Shown here: piece by piece, positions 51,932-61,481 of the stretch | Layout: the number at the start of each line of letters is the position of its first letter | Position numbering within the stretch: the stretch's first letter is position 1 | DNA from: Vibrio barjaei | GTDB lineage: Bacteria > Pseudomonadota > Gammaproteobacteria > Enterobacterales > Vibrionaceae | Length of the DNA: 64,000 nucleotides | Assembly: GCF_001639065.2 (NCBI RefSeq) | Contig: NZ_LQXO02000023.1 | Coordinates: forward strand, 110,427-174,426 | Reading direction: 5' to 3' | Notes under the pieces: generated by a model | Database searches by the model: none | Told to the model about the DNA's origin: nothing | What the model saw: the letters and a program-made list of their open reading frames with translations, nothing else | Made by a program: the position numbers and the translations under genes

Positions 51932-52672
51932 ATGGACACCACTTTAATACTCGTTTCGTTGATCATTGCATTAGCGGGTTTCACACAGGGGCTAACGGGA
52001 TTCGGCTCAGCGTTAGTATCGGTTCCTTTGCTTTCATTCATTGTTGGAGCTCAAACGGCCGTACCAATTGCTGGTATTTTTGGCTGGTTAGTTACCTTGC
52101 CAATCGTTTGGAAAATGCGCCATTCAATACAACGCCAAACCGGATTAATTTTATTTGCAGGCTCGGTACCTGCGTCTTTTGTTGGCGCAAAACTACTGGC
52201 AACGATGCCTTCCCAGTACATTCTATTGACCATGGGAATTGTGTTAGTTGCTTCAAGTTTACATTCTCTACGCTCTACTAAGCCTTTGTTTAAAAAGACT
52301 TCTGTTCCAGTAACTGTAGGAGCAGGTTTCACTTCAGGTGTTTTAGGTGCCAGCGTAGGAGAATCGGGTCCTCCTGTGATTGCGTATACATCTATGCAGC
52401 CTTGGACGGCCGATCAAACAAAATCGACATTGGCTTTCTTCTTTATGTTGCAAATGATTGGTGCTAACGTAAGTTTTTGGAATGAAGGTTTGATAACTGA
52501 AGAAGTGTTATCTTTGGTGATGTCGGCAATGCCAGCGTTTGTCATTGGTTTAACTGGCGGAATGATAGGCTATCATCTTCTACACAAATACAAAATTGAC
52601 TATCACCGAATCGTACATATCTTTTTATTAGTCATTGGGTGTATGCTAGTGGCGAAAAATGTCCATTTCTGA
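51932..52672 (+). CDS. TauE/SafE-family exporter, probably of sulfite or a C3 sulfonate
   Basis: 246 residues with about eight helices. TSUP-family features: the LAGFTQGLTGFGSALVSVPLLSFIVG repeat at the start and its second copy VGAGFTSGVLGASVGESGPPVIAYTSM. Members export sulfite, sulfoacetate or sulfolactate in several sulfonate pathways. Its promoter is a near duplicate of the yihU promoter, so it is very probably induced with sulfoquinovose catabolism. Candidate cargo: sulfite (if the neighbouring radical enzyme cleaves C-S), DHPS, or a reduced C3 sulfonate. No YihP homologue is seen in the cluster, which fits a replacement exporter. Confidence 0.85.
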   Translation: MDTTLILVSLIIALAGFTQGLTGFGSALVSVPLLSFIVGAQTAVPIAGIFGWLVTLPIVWKMRHSIQRQTGLILFAGSVPASFVGAKLLATMPSQYILLTMGIVLVASSLHSLRSTKPLFKKTSVPVTVGAGFTSGVLGASVGESGPPVIAYTSMQPWTADQTKSTLAFFFMLQMIGANVSFWNEGLITEEVLSLVMSAMPAFVIGLTGGMIGYHLLHKYKIDYHRIVHIFLLVIGCMLVAKNVHF

Positions 52673-52696
52673 CCATCTAAGTTAATTTGATATTAT

Positions 52697-52715
52697 GCCC
52701 CGTGTATAACGGGGC
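52697..52715. terminator. Hairpin after the TauE-family gene
   Basis: 7-bp GC-rich stem GCCCCGT (52697-52703) with ACGGGGC (52709-52715) and a 5-base loop; short A/T-rich tail. Between convergent genes. Confidence 0.6.
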
Positions 52716-52744
52716 GTACTATTAAATGATTAGATCAGCATAGT

Positions 52745-53116
52745 TTACCTTTCACCAAGCACTTCAAACTCATCGTAAGTTAACCGCGATGCACCATCGG
52801 TTTGAATTTCCCATAGTTCTTTATGAACCACACCAAAGGCGTTATTCATTGTCCAGTCTGAGGTCAAAATGTACGACGATTCTCCAGCCTTTTCCCACTT
52901 AGTGTTGGTGTAATCAACGTCTTTAAATCCTTGGTCCATAATGTTCTGCCAGAATGCCTGTATTGCCTCCCGACCTTCAAATGTACCAAAAGGCTTAGCT
53001 ACCATTACAGCATCTTCGGCGTATTGTGCCGCACAGCCAGCAGCATCCTGATTATTGAATGCAACTTGCCATGCAGAAATTCCTGTTTGTGAGCGTTCTA
53101 AAACTGATTGAGTCAT
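52745..53116 (-). CDS. SnoaL/NTF2-like small protein
   Basis: About 123 residues from ATG 53116 (AAAGG upstream). NTF2-like pattern: AWQVAFNNQDAAGCAAQYAEDAVMVAKPFGTFEGREAIQAFWQNIMDQGF, then two long strand pairs (SYILTSDWTMNN; VVHKELWEIQTDG). Such small cone-shaped proteins are often isomerases or of unknown function. The LysR gene is divergent 118 bases away and probably regulates it. Confidence 0.78.
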   Translation of the reverse strand: MTQSVLERSQTGISAWQVAFNNQDAAGCAAQYAEDAVMVAKPFGTFEGREAIQAFWQNIMDQGFKDVDYTNTKWEKAGESSYILTSDWTMNNAFGVVHKELWEIQTDGASRLTYDEFEVLGER

Positions 53117-53234
53117 CGTTATACCTTTCAATTAGGGTTGTGTATGAGTTAATCATAGAGATAGTATTGGTGATGAAAAACAAACGTATTGGAAAGGTAT
53201 GTTCTGTTAAAGAGAACAATTAAGAGAGCTTATT

Positions 53235-54092
53235 GTGAATAAACTACGTTTAATGTCTATCTATGTACAAATCGTTGAAAGTGGCTCAATAACCAAAGCG
53301 GCTGATAGACTAGATGTGTCTAAATCTGTGGTTAGTTCAGCACTAAAACAGTTAGAAAATGAGTTGAATACGAGCTTACTAAAGCGCACGACGCGCAAGC
53401 AGATGCTAACTTCGACCGGAGAGCGTTTTTACCATCAATGTGCTCTCATGCAAGAACATGCAGAATCTGCGTGGATTGAGGCATCAGAGTCGATGAACAC
53501 GCCATCAGGAAGACTATCGGTGACAGCACCACACGCGTTAATGCAGAGTATTGTTATACCTGCGCTCGCTGATACTTTTAATGATTTTTCTGATGTGAAG
53601 CTGAACTTGGTGAGTGACGATGACCACGTAGACATAATTCAGCAGGATATTGATCTAGCTATTCGTGTAGGCGCATCTGGAAATTCCAATCTAAAACAAA
53701 GAAAACTTGGTCAGTTTTCTGACGTCCTATGTCAGTCGAAAAACAATGAAGTGGATGTAACATCGTGCCAATATGTGGCTCAACATTGGCAACCGGCGCA
53801 AATACATCACCGAGAATTAAATACAGAACAAGAGTTAACGTTTGTTCCAGCACACCGTGTCAATACAATATACGATGCTATTCGCCTAATCGAGAGAGGG
53901 TTTGGTATAGGCTTGGTTCCTGAATTTCTACTTGGTGAAAATATGACACTAAAACCAGTTACTAAAATAGAGAAGACGAAACCTAATCCTATTTATTCCT
54001 TACACCCTTATCAAGCACACGTACCTCTTACGGTGTCTATGGCTATAAGCGCTATTGAACAGAGGATAAATACACTGCTAATCGATAGTTGA
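53235..54092 (+). CDS. LysR-family transcriptional regulator
   Basis: 285 residues. GTG start with AAGAGAG upstream. N-terminal HTH (LRLMSIYVQIVESGSITKAADRLDVSKSVVSSALKQLENELNTSLLKRTTRKQMLTSTG) and LysR substrate-binding domain (VTAPHALMQSIVIPALADTF; IDLAIRVGASGNSNLKQRKLG; RLIERGFGIGLVPEFLL). Divergent from the SnoaL-like gene, its likely target. Its 3' end overlaps the cytochrome gene by 15 bases, convergent. Confidence 0.88.
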   Translation: MNKLRLMSIYVQIVESGSITKAADRLDVSKSVVSSALKQLENELNTSLLKRTTRKQMLTSTGERFYHQCALMQEHAESAWIEASESMNTPSGRLSVTAPHALMQSIVIPALADTFNDFSDVKLNLVSDDDHVDIIQQDIDLAIRVGASGNSNLKQRKLGQFSDVLCQSKNNEVDVTSCQYVAQHWQPAQIHHRELNTEQELTFVPAHRVNTIYDAIRLIERGFGIGLVPEFLLGENMTLKPVTKIEKTKPNPIYSLHPYQAHVPLTVSMAISAIEQRINTLLIDS

Positions 54093-54413
54093 GTAGAACG
54101 CAGCAATATCCTTCAAGTCTTCTTCCGTTAAGTTTTGAAGCTGAGCCTTCATAAGTTCTGCCATCGCGCCTTGGCGCTCGTCATTTTGATACGCTTTCAT
54201 AGCATTAAAAAGATAAAGCGAGTTTTGCCCGTTGAGGTTTGGGTAGTTAGCTTGAGTGGGAGCTCCATTAGGATTATGACAGAACACACAGCTTGGTGCT
54301 TTCATTTCACCTAGCTCGGGATTTCCGAAGGAGCTTGCATGACTTAGCAACGGTAAGAACATTGACGCGAATATAAGTATCTGAGTTGATTTCATAGATT
54401 TTTGATTTTTCAA
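54078..54413 (-). CDS. Small periplasmic cytochrome c
   Basis: 111 residues (or 105 from ATG 54395, which gives a cleaner signal peptide MKSTQILIFASMFLPLLSHA). One heme motif CVFCH in MKAPSCVFCHNPNGAPT and a likely distal methionine in MAELMKAQLQNLTEEDLKDIAAFYS. Resembles class I cytochromes of the c553/c4 half type. It would shuttle electrons in the periplasm; the partner is not evident. Confidence 0.82.
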   Translation of the reverse strand: MKNQKSMKSTQILIFASMFLPLLSHASSFGNPELGEMKAPSCVFCHNPNGAPTQANYPNLNGQNSLYLFNAMKAYQNDERQGAMAELMKAQLQNLTEEDLKDIAAFYSTID

Positions 54414-54610
54414 GTATATACATCTATTGTAAGGCTTACCCTAAGGGTAATCTAAAGCACTAATTGCTGCATGTAAATTGAACTGAGACATCGCTCACAT
54501 GCTTTTATGCGTTCGCAGTTCTATTGAACATAAATAAATCAGATTAATAGTTTAGATATAGAGTCATATTTTTTAAATGACTGAATAACATATTGAACTG
54601 ACAAACTTAT

Positions 54611-55417
54611 ATGTATGAGAATAGTTTCTATGAGCCCAAGTTATGGAGTGCTCCTAATATGAAACGAATGCAATGTGATAGAAAATATTCTGGCGTAAAA
54701 ATACGCTCTGACTCAAATAAAAAAGATGTTCTAGAGTTGGAGTTTGTAATTCAACCTATACTATCTTCGTTGGAGAATAAAGTTTATGCATATGAGATGT
54801 TATCGAGAGTTTCCGTAGATACAATTTTTGATTCTGAACTGACAGTAGAAGAAATATTTTTTTGTCTTGATGGGGAGATTATTAAACAAATTGCATTGAG
54901 TCAGGTCGACATTGCAAAGAAGATTGAAAGACAACTTGGTAAGGCTTTAATTTCTGTAAATATACCAGTTAATTTACTTATTGATAATGGGTTTGTTGAC
55001 CATGTGATATCGCTTTCTCCAAGTAAGTTAGCTATTGAAATTGATGTGCTTAGATACTCTTTTGACAATCCCATAATCGAGAGAAGTTTAGATAGATTTA
55101 GGAATTGTGGAATTAAGCTCTGGCTTGATGATTACCTTGTTTTATCGCATGCTAGCAATGTTGTCTTGACGGAGGTTGAGTGGGATTTAATCAAAATCGA
55201 TAAATCCTATTTTTCTGACAAACTTAACGAGAAAATAACTGCAAAAGTCCTAACTGATAGAGTTAATAAACACTCTAAAGATGGTGTAATTTTTGAAGGG
55301 GTAGAGACTATTTATCAGAGAAGTGAGATAGCATTGGATAATGTCTATCTTCAGGGCTACTATCTTTCATGTCCTATTTCAGTAGGCGAAATATTGAGAA
55401 TGATTGAAAGTCAATAG
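54611..55417 (+). CDS. EAL-domain protein, putative c-di-GMP phosphodiesterase
   Basis: 268 residues. The signature is YEMLSR instead of EALxR, but the residues needed for catalysis appear present: Glu62, Asn117, Glu143, Asp173-Asp174, Lys195, Glu229, Glu232 and Gln248 (VIFEGVET; VYLQGYYLS). No sensory or membrane domain. The gene and the next one are visibly more AT-rich than the surroundings. No clear ribosome site precedes ATG 54611; ATG 54659 is an alternative. The AraC-type regulator follows 17 bases later. Confidence 0.8.
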   Translation: MYENSFYEPKLWSAPNMKRMQCDRKYSGVKIRSDSNKKDVLELEFVIQPILSSLENKVYAYEMLSRVSVDTIFDSELTVEEIFFCLDGEIIKQIALSQVDIAKKIERQLGKALISVNIPVNLLIDNGFVDHVISLSPSKLAIEIDVLRYSFDNPIIERSLDRFRNCGIKLWLDDYLVLSHASNVVLTEVEWDLIKIDKSYFSDKLNEKITAKVLTDRVNKHSKDGVIFEGVETIYQRSEIALDNVYLQGYYLSCPISVGEILRMIESQ

Positions 55418-55434
55418 AACAATAAGGTGGTATT

Positions 55435-56250
55435 GTGTACGATAATAAAGTGGCTTTTGACAGAGTAGTTCTTCCGCATCAAAACCTTTTAACTGAAGTA
55501 TATTCGCTTGAGTATAAAATCATTAGATTAATCAATGCTGAAGGAAGGTTTTCTATTTGTGGAAAAATAGAAGCAGCTTCTAATAGAAGTGTTGTATTTT
55601 TCCCAATGGGAAAAAACATTCATATAGATATACGATCAGTTTCCAATAAGCCAATTGAGTTAGAAGTGGTAACGATTACTGAAGCGTTTTTTAATTCTAC
55701 AATATCCATGTTTAGTTCAGACCCGAACTTCAAACAGAAAGAGGGCGTTTCGGAATGTGAGGCTGATGTGAGAGATAAAATAGGTCATTATCTTGATGCA
55801 TATGCCACATTAGAAAACATCGATGTCCACTGTGCAGCGACGCTACACTGCTCATTAGCATATTCTATTCTTAGAGAACTGGTTGTCTGTGGTGTTATTG
55901 ACCCTTTCTATGAATTAATGGCGAAGAAAAAAACTAGTAAGCGAGTGACCGAAGTCATCTTAAGCGATCTGACTAATAAGTGGAAACTATCAGACGTAGC
56001 GTGTTGCTTAAACATGTCAAATTCGACATTACAACGTAAATTGAAAGGTGAATCTTTGGAGTTTAGTGTGTTGTTAAGCACCGTAAGGCTAGAAGTGGCA
56101 AGGAAAACACTAACATGCTCTGATACTTGCATTTCTAAGGTGGCTCTTGATTGCGGTTTTGAAAGTCTCGCTTACTTCAGTTATGTCTTCAAAAAACGAT
56201 ACGGAATGACGCCTACTCAATGCAAAAAAACATTAATAAAGCCAAGTTAA
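55435..56250 (+). CDS. AraC-family regulator
   Basis: 271 residues from GTG 55435 (AAGGTGG upstream). The C-terminal AraC HTH pair (KWKLSDVACCLNMSNSTLQRKLKGESLEFSVLLSTVRLEVARKTL; ISKVALDCGFESLAYFSYVFKKRYGMTPTQCKK) is clear, while the N-terminal domain is unrecognised. Similar in layout to virulence or fimbrial AraC regulators. Co-transcribed with the EAL gene and AT-rich, consistent with acquired DNA. The stop lies inside the terminator stem. Confidence 0.85.
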   Translation: MYDNKVAFDRVVLPHQNLLTEVYSLEYKIIRLINAEGRFSICGKIEAASNRSVVFFPMGKNIHIDIRSVSNKPIELEVVTITEAFFNSTISMFSSDPNFKQKEGVSECEADVRDKIGHYLDAYATLENIDVHCAATLHCSLAYSILRELVVCGVIDPFYELMAKKKTSKRVTEVILSDLTNKWKLSDVACCLNMSNSTLQRKLKGESLEFSVLLSTVRLEVARKTLTCSDTCISKVALDCGFESLAYFSYVFKKRYGMTPTQCKKTLIKPS

Positions 56251-56275
56251 GGTTTGACTACCAAACCTTAACTTG
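56243..56275. terminator. Terminator between the AraC gene and ltaE
   Basis: Perfect 14-bp stem CAAGTTAAGGTTTG (56243-56256) with 56262-56275 and a 5-base loop. It includes the AraC stop codon and has no T-run. Confidence 0.75.
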
Positions 56276-56293
56276 CGAGGGCACTACACAGTC

Positions 56294-57298
56294 TTAAACT
56301 AATTGCTTTAAGCGTGTGAGCAAGTGGTCAATATCCGCACTCGAAATATCTTTGTGAGTTACGAATCGAATCGGATTACCTGGGGTAATAGTAATGCCCT
56401 CTTTAGCCAACGATTCTGCAATAACATCAATCTTTACCGATTCATCGAGCTTAGCAAAAACAATGTTTGTTTGGACAAAATCGGCGTTTACACTAAATCC
56501 AGAAATGTCATTTAGGCCAAATGCGAGCTTTTTGGCATTAGCGTGATCAACTTTTAACTGATCGACTTGCTCTGTTAACGCAAGTTTTCCTGCCGCGGCT
56601 AAAATGCCAGCTTGGCGCATACCACCGCCAACCATTTTACGTAGTCGTCTTGCGCGTTCGATAAACGCTTTAGAACCAAGAAGTAGGGAACCAATAGGAG
56701 CTGCTAAGCCTTTTGAAAGACAGATTGTCATAGAATCAAAATGCTGAGCAATTTCTTTTACGTCCACATCTAATGCCACGGCTGCGTTGTATACTCGAGC
56801 GCCGTCTAGATGCAGTTTCAGTCTGTTTTCATCAACAAACTTCCTTGCTTCTGCCAAATATGACAATGGTAGAACTTTACCGTTGATAGTGTTTTCAAGG
56901 CTTAACAATTTGGTGCGCGCGAAGTGGCTATCATCAGGTTTTATCGCGGCTTTCAACTTAGAAAAATCAAGTGTACCGTCTGGGTTATTCTCAATAGGCT
57001 GAGGCTGAATTGAGCCGAGTACTGCTGCACCGCCAGCTTCATATTTATAGTTGTGAGCCTGCTGGCCACACAGGTACTCATCGCCGCGTTGGCAATGTGC
57101 CATTAAACCAAGCAGGTTTGCCTGAGTACCAGATGTTGTGAACAGTGCCGCTTCGAAACCATGTCGCTCTGCTGCCCATTGTTCTAATTCGTTGACCGTT
57201 GGGTCATCCCCGTAAACATCGTCACCGACAGGTGCATTAGCCATAGCTTCACGCATAGCTGGGGTAGGTTGGGTCACTGTGTCTGAGCGAAAATCCAT
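56294..57298 (-). CDS. ltaE: Low-specificity L-threonine aldolase
   Basis: About 334 residues from ATG 57298 (TAGGAGAG upstream; a longer in-frame start at 57322 overlaps the next gene). Family motifs: [52 protein letters not shown], and the PLP lysine in [17 protein letters not shown]. Cleaves L-threonine or allo-threonine to glycine and acetaldehyde. Likely co-transcribed with the Nudix gene 10 bases upstream. Confidence 0.93.
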   Translation of the reverse strand: MDFRSDTVTQPTPAMREAMANAPVGDDVYGDDPTVNELEQWAAERHGFEAALFTTSGTQANLLGLMAHCQRGDEYLCGQQAHNYKYEAGGAAVLGSIQPQPIENNPDGTLDFSKLKAAIKPDDSHFARTKLLSLENTINGKVLPLSYLAEARKFVDENRLKLHLDGARVYNAAVALDVDVKEIAQHFDSMTICLSKGLAAPIGSLLLGSKAFIERARRLRKMVGGGMRQAGILAAAGKLALTEQVDQLKVDHANAKKLAFGLNDISGFSVNADFVQTNIVFAKLDESVKIDVIAESLAKEGITITPGNPIRFVTHKDISSADIDHLLTRLKQLV

Positions 57299-57308
57299 TG
57301 ATACTCTC

Positions 57309-57827
57309 CTAAATGTATCCACATAGCGTCGCTTTGCTTAAGCACGCTATTGTTTTGGCATCCGTGATGCCACCATCGATTATTTTTTGTTGTAATTGAG
57401 TTAGTGACATTGTCACTAACTCAATTACTTCATCATCATCGCATGCTAAACTGCGATTCGGTTTTAGTGATTTTGCAATATACAGATGCTGTATTTCGTC
57501 GCAAAAGCCAGCGAGTGGTGTTACCTGTCCTAGAGAAATCATAATACCAGCTTCGAAGCCCGTTTCTTCAATCAGTTCTCTGTGTGCGCAATTTTCAGCA
57601 TTTTCACCCAGTTCCATCGTCCCGGCAGGAAGCTCTAAAAGCCACTTCTTAAGTGAGGGTCGATATTGGTTTAATAGCAGGATGTCGCCTGACTCGGTAA
57701 CTGGAAGGATAACCGCAGCACCGGGGTGTTTAATTGTCGTGTGCGTAATGTTTTTCTGATTTGGTAATTCAATGTCTTCTTCTACGAGGGCAATGGATTT
57801 CCACTGATGAATTGTTCTTTGGGCCAT
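57309..57827 (-). CDS. Nudix hydrolase, ADP-ribose pyrophosphatase-like
   Basis: 172 residues. The Nudix box [26 protein letters not shown] matches GX5EX7[28 protein letters not shown] upstream of the box is typical of the NudF/ADP-ribose pyrophosphatase group. Predicted to hydrolyse ADP-ribose or a nucleotide sugar. Operon partner of ltaE. Confidence 0.85.
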   Translation of the reverse strand: MAQRTIHQWKSIALVEEDIELPNQKNITHTTIKHPGAAVILPVTESGDILLLNQYRPSLKKWLLELPAGTMELGENAENCAHRELIEETGFEAGIMISLGQVTPLAGFCDEIQHLYIAKSLKPNRSLACDDDEVIELVTMSLTQLQQKIIDGGITDAKTIACLSKATLCGYI

Positions 57828-58049
57828 AAAATCATCCGTTGATGGCTAGATATAAAGTACGTAGAAGGTTTACGTAATCAGGGTTCAATATGACCATAAC
57901 GTGACATAAAAGTCGATGGATAAGAAGGGGATCGTTTTATTAAATGGCGATCGAAAATGAAAACTAGGGTTTCTTGCCTGTAATGCAATGAAAAATTTAG
58001 GTATATCAAGAGGTCTATATGGTTGTGAAGTTTATTTATAGGTAACGAA

Positions 58050-59543
58050 ATGCTTGGTGCGGACAGTCTAAATTTGGCGATGATGGTGGCAGAGTCAGGA
58101 ATTATTGATTCTGCGGTGAGAGACATCATGCAGCAAACAGACCTGTTGGCTATGGGCAGCGATGAGGGACTCAAGCAAAGCTTAACAGCATCAATGGCCA
58201 AATGGTCTAAATCTGTTAAACGCAAGCTCGTTAAGGGTCAAGAGACCGAGTCTTTGCAATCTGAACTCGAACTCTATCAACGTGCAGTTTATTTAACGGA
58301 GCAAGAGTTTGATAGCCAATTGAGTCATTTGATTGAGCAACTTCCTGAAGATTCGCAATTCCTACCCAAAGCTCGTCAGCTAGCGAGCAATATTGATGCT
58401 TATCCCCGGTCACTGTTTGCCCGTCAGTTTTGTAAGCAGTGGTATGAGAGCTTAAAACAGGCCGTTGAATCGAAACAACAACAAACGGTTGACCAGCAAA
58501 AGTCTAAATTCCTAACGCAGATGTATCAGAAAATCGATACCCTAAAAGATATGGAGAACCTGCAAAAAGGTGGTGAACAGGGCAAGTTAGGAAGGCTCTG
58601 GGATTTGGCAGGAGCAGAGCTAACAAAGCAGGACTGGCGACACATAGAACGTGCGGCAGAGTATCTTGAGAATAATCAAGAACTAAAGCATATTGCCGAC
58701 AAACTAGGGCGTATGGCAGAAGAGGTGGACGCTCCAGAGCTAAATAAAGCACTGATCCACGATGAAGTGGTCGTTGAAGAGAAAACGGACTTTGCGACAG
58801 ATGATATTGTTGGTATTCATGAAAGTAACGACATCAACAATCTCCTTCCTAATGAAACCATGTACTTGGCCTATCCAGAATTGGAAACCATTTTCTATCA
58901 GCATTTGGTGGAGAAACGACTACTAACCTACAAATCAGAAGGTAAACAACGCACGGTTCGTCAATTACATGCACCTAAAACAGCGATGGGTGAAGCAGAA
59001 AAGGAGACAGGCCCTATGCTTATCGCGATTGACGTCTCGGGTTCAATGCAGGGTGCTCCGGAAAAATCAGCGAAAGCTATCGCTTATTCACTAATGAAAA
59101 TGGCTGCACAACAACAACGTGAGTGCCACGTCATATTGTTCTCATCCACCTTCATTAGTTATGACTTAACAGGGACGAGCGGACTGAAAGAAGCGAGTGA
59201 CTTTTTGTCTTATACCTTTAAAGGCGGAACCGATCTTGGAAAAGTATTGAATCACGCTGTAGACCTGATGCAAGGTGAGCAATACAAAAACGCCGATTTG
59301 CTGGTGATCTCCGATTTCATCGCACCAAAGCAAGAGCAGGAGATTGTCGAAAGAGTAGAGTCATTACGCGGATGCTACAATCGATTCCATTCTTTATGTC
59401 TCTCAAAATATGGTAACCCAGAAGTCTTGAGGCTGTTCGATACACAATGGCGTTATCACCCAAGTCTCGTCGGGCAGTTGATTAAAAAACCTACTTTCCA
59501 ATTTAATAGAGCAAAACAGGCGCTCTCTCATACTTTTGGCTAA
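58050..59543 (+). CDS. viaA: ViaA, VWA-domain partner of RavA (first copy)
   Basis: 497 residues, aligning with E. coli ViaA. N-terminal helical region (MLGADSLNLAMMVAESGIIDSAV), central GRLWDLAGAELTK and HIADKLGRMAEE, then a VWA domain with the MIDAS DVSGS at 328-332 and FKGGTDLGKVL. The second ViaA (61482-62927) aligns with it without gaps through residue 330. The C-terminal ~30 residues (QLIKKPTFQFNRAKQALSHTFG) are longer than in the other copy. Located upstream of ravA. Confidence 0.9.
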   Translation: MLGADSLNLAMMVAESGIIDSAVRDIMQQTDLLAMGSDEGLKQSLTASMAKWSKSVKRKLVKGQETESLQSELELYQRAVYLTEQEFDSQLSHLIEQLPEDSQFLPKARQLASNIDAYPRSLFARQFCKQWYESLKQAVESKQQQTVDQQKSKFLTQMYQKIDTLKDMENLQKGGEQGKLGRLWDLAGAELTKQDWRHIERAAEYLENNQELKHIADKLGRMAEEVDAPELNKALIHDEVVVEEKTDFATDDIVGIHESNDINNLLPNETMYLAYPELETIFYQHLVEKRLLTYKSEGKQRTVRQLHAPKTAMGEAEKETGPMLIAIDVSGSMQGAPEKSAKAIAYSLMKMAAQQQRECHVILFSSTFISYDLTGTSGLKEASDFLSYTFKGGTDLGKVLNHAVDLMQGEQYKNADLLVISDFIAPKQEQEIVERVESLRGCYNRFHSLCLSKYGNPEVLRLFDTQWRYHPSLVGQLIKKPTFQFNRAKQALSHTFG

Positions 59544-59718
59544 TGAGTTTGGGTGTTTGAAACGACTCTTAGTGACAAAACTCTATAAAAATCAGCTTGA
59601 TAATTTTAGGTTTGCGGTCATGCTTTAGATAAGGCATGAATGAAAAATCTTGTAACATAATAATAACAAATGTATAAAATCATTTATGCATTCCTGTTTT
59701 GTGCACAGAGGTATTGGC

Positions 59719-61380
59719 ATGATAAAGCCCACAGTTGTTTCCCACGCTGATAAAGCGTTGCTATCTGAACGAATTAATAAACTCGCCTCAGCACTTTCAG
59801 ATGGTGTTTACGAACGAGAAGAGACCATAAAGCTTTGCTTATTAGCAGCCCTTGCAGGAGAAAGTGTCTTTTTGCTTGGACCCCCAGGGATAGCTAAGAG
59901 CCTAATTGCGAAGCGCCTGATACAAGCATTTGATAACAGTAGTTATTTTGAATACTTAATGACACGTTTTTCTACCCCTGAAGAGGTGTTTGGCCCACTT
60001 AGTATTCAAGAACTCAAAGACAACGGACGTTATTTACGATTAACCGAAGGTTACTTACCTACCGCCCAAGTGGTTTTCTTAGATGAGATCTGGAAAGCAG
60101 GTCCTGCGATCTTAAATACATTACTAACCGTCGTGAATGAGAAAACATTTAAGAATGGTAGCGATATTGAAAGGGTACCTATGCGCTTGCTGGTTTCCGC
60201 CTCAAATGAACTACCAGACGAAGATAGCGGTTTGGAAGCTCTCTATGACCGTATGTTGGTACGCATATTTGTAAATCGTATTCAGAATAAACAGAACTTC
60301 AAATCGATGTTAACGGTTGGCACAAGTGAAGAAGCGAAGATCCCTGAAGGTTTGGCGATTACCGATCAGGAATATCATCAATGGCAACGTGAACTCGATA
60401 ACGTCAAGTTGACTGATTCCGTCTTTGAAAAACTTTATCAACTTAAAACCTTGCTAGAGTCTGCAGCGGAAGAAAACCAAGGCAGACTCTCGGAGTCAGA
60501 CCTGTATGTTTCCGACCGCCGTTGGAAGAAAGCGGTAAAACTTCTTAAAGCAAGCGCGTTCTTTAATGGTCGCGATAGCGTCAACCCGCTCGACTTATTG
60601 CTACTACAAGACTGTTTGTGGAACAGCCCTGAATCATTAGAAATTGTGCGCGATGTTGTTCGTGACTTTGCGCTGAACTACGCTTTTGATCAACAGGAAG
60701 TATTCCAACAGATCGAAGAAGGTAAAGAGCAATTGGCTGATATTCAAGATGAAATCGAAGCTGAATTTGCGATGCCTCTTTCTATGGAATCCACGACGGG
60801 GCTGCTTCGAAAAGACGTATACCAATACGATACTAGTAACGCCAAGTCTTACAAAGTTGGTCCGGCCACTGACCTAGTCAAATTGGTTTTGCTGCAAAGC
60901 AACATGTCAGTATCTGAGAGTGAAAAAGGCGACAGTCGCTGGGTTTATGTAGCGAAAGATGAGCTTAGCCGAGCCATCAAGGAAGGTGGCAGTGAGGTGT
61001 ATGGTTATGTAAACCAAAATACGCATTTGTGCCGCTTGAAGCTTGATATTGACGCTGCCAATAACCTCGTTATTAAAGATATCGCTAATCGCTCTGTTCT
61101 AACCACGCTTGTGACCACTTCTGGTATTGACTCCAATTTACTTCAAGAGTGGACGACAAGAGCTGATCAGGTATTAACGCAACTGACTCATGCAGAATAT
61201 CACCTTAGACAAGTACGCTCTAACTTCCATGGCGCTCTGCCACATGGCTTTATTCAACAAGAGATACCAACAGAGATGGAAGTGAGCTTACAAACAGTCA
61301 CGCAAACACTCGAAACTACTAATGCCGAAGCTGAGAAAGCAGTCGCCAGGATCAAAGGATTAAATGACTTTTTTGCCTAG
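59719..61380 (+). CDS. ravA: RavA, MoxR-family AAA+ ATPase
   Basis: About 553 residues from ATG 59719 (AGAGGT upstream; in-frame ATG 59686 lacks a ribosome site). Walker A GPPGIAKS at 54-61, Walker B VVFLDE at 118-123, and sensor region LLVSASNELPDEDSGLEALYDRMLVR, followed by the RavA lid and LARA-type C-terminal region. In E. coli RavA works with ViaA, interacts with the inducible lysine decarboxylase and affects respiratory complexes and aminoglycoside sensitivity. Here it sits between two viaA genes. Confidence 0.93.
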   Translation: MIKPTVVSHADKALLSERINKLASALSDGVYEREETIKLCLLAALAGESVFLLGPPGIAKSLIAKRLIQAFDNSSYFEYLMTRFSTPEEVFGPLSIQELKDNGRYLRLTEGYLPTAQVVFLDEIWKAGPAILNTLLTVVNEKTFKNGSDIERVPMRLLVSASNELPDEDSGLEALYDRMLVRIFVNRIQNKQNFKSMLTVGTSEEAKIPEGLAITDQEYHQWQRELDNVKLTDSVFEKLYQLKTLLESAAEENQGRLSESDLYVSDRRWKKAVKLLKASAFFNGRDSVNPLDLLLLQDCLWNSPESLEIVRDVVRDFALNYAFDQQEVFQQIEEGKEQLADIQDEIEAEFAMPLSMESTTGLLRKDVYQYDTSNAKSYKVGPATDLVKLVLLQSNMSVSESEKGDSRWVYVAKDELSRAIKEGGSEVYGYVNQNTHLCRLKLDIDAANNLVIKDIANRSVLTTLVTTSGIDSNLLQEWTTRADQVLTQLTHAEYHLRQVRSNFHGALPHGFIQQEIPTEMEVSLQTVTQTLETTNAEAEKAVARIKGLNDFFA

Positions 61381-61481
61381 AAAGCTCGCTTAGGAACTTT
61401 ACTTAACTAGGAGCTTTGCTTAATTAGATGGCTAGCTAACTTGGTTGAGTGACATCGTAAGATAAAACACCGGAGGCATGG

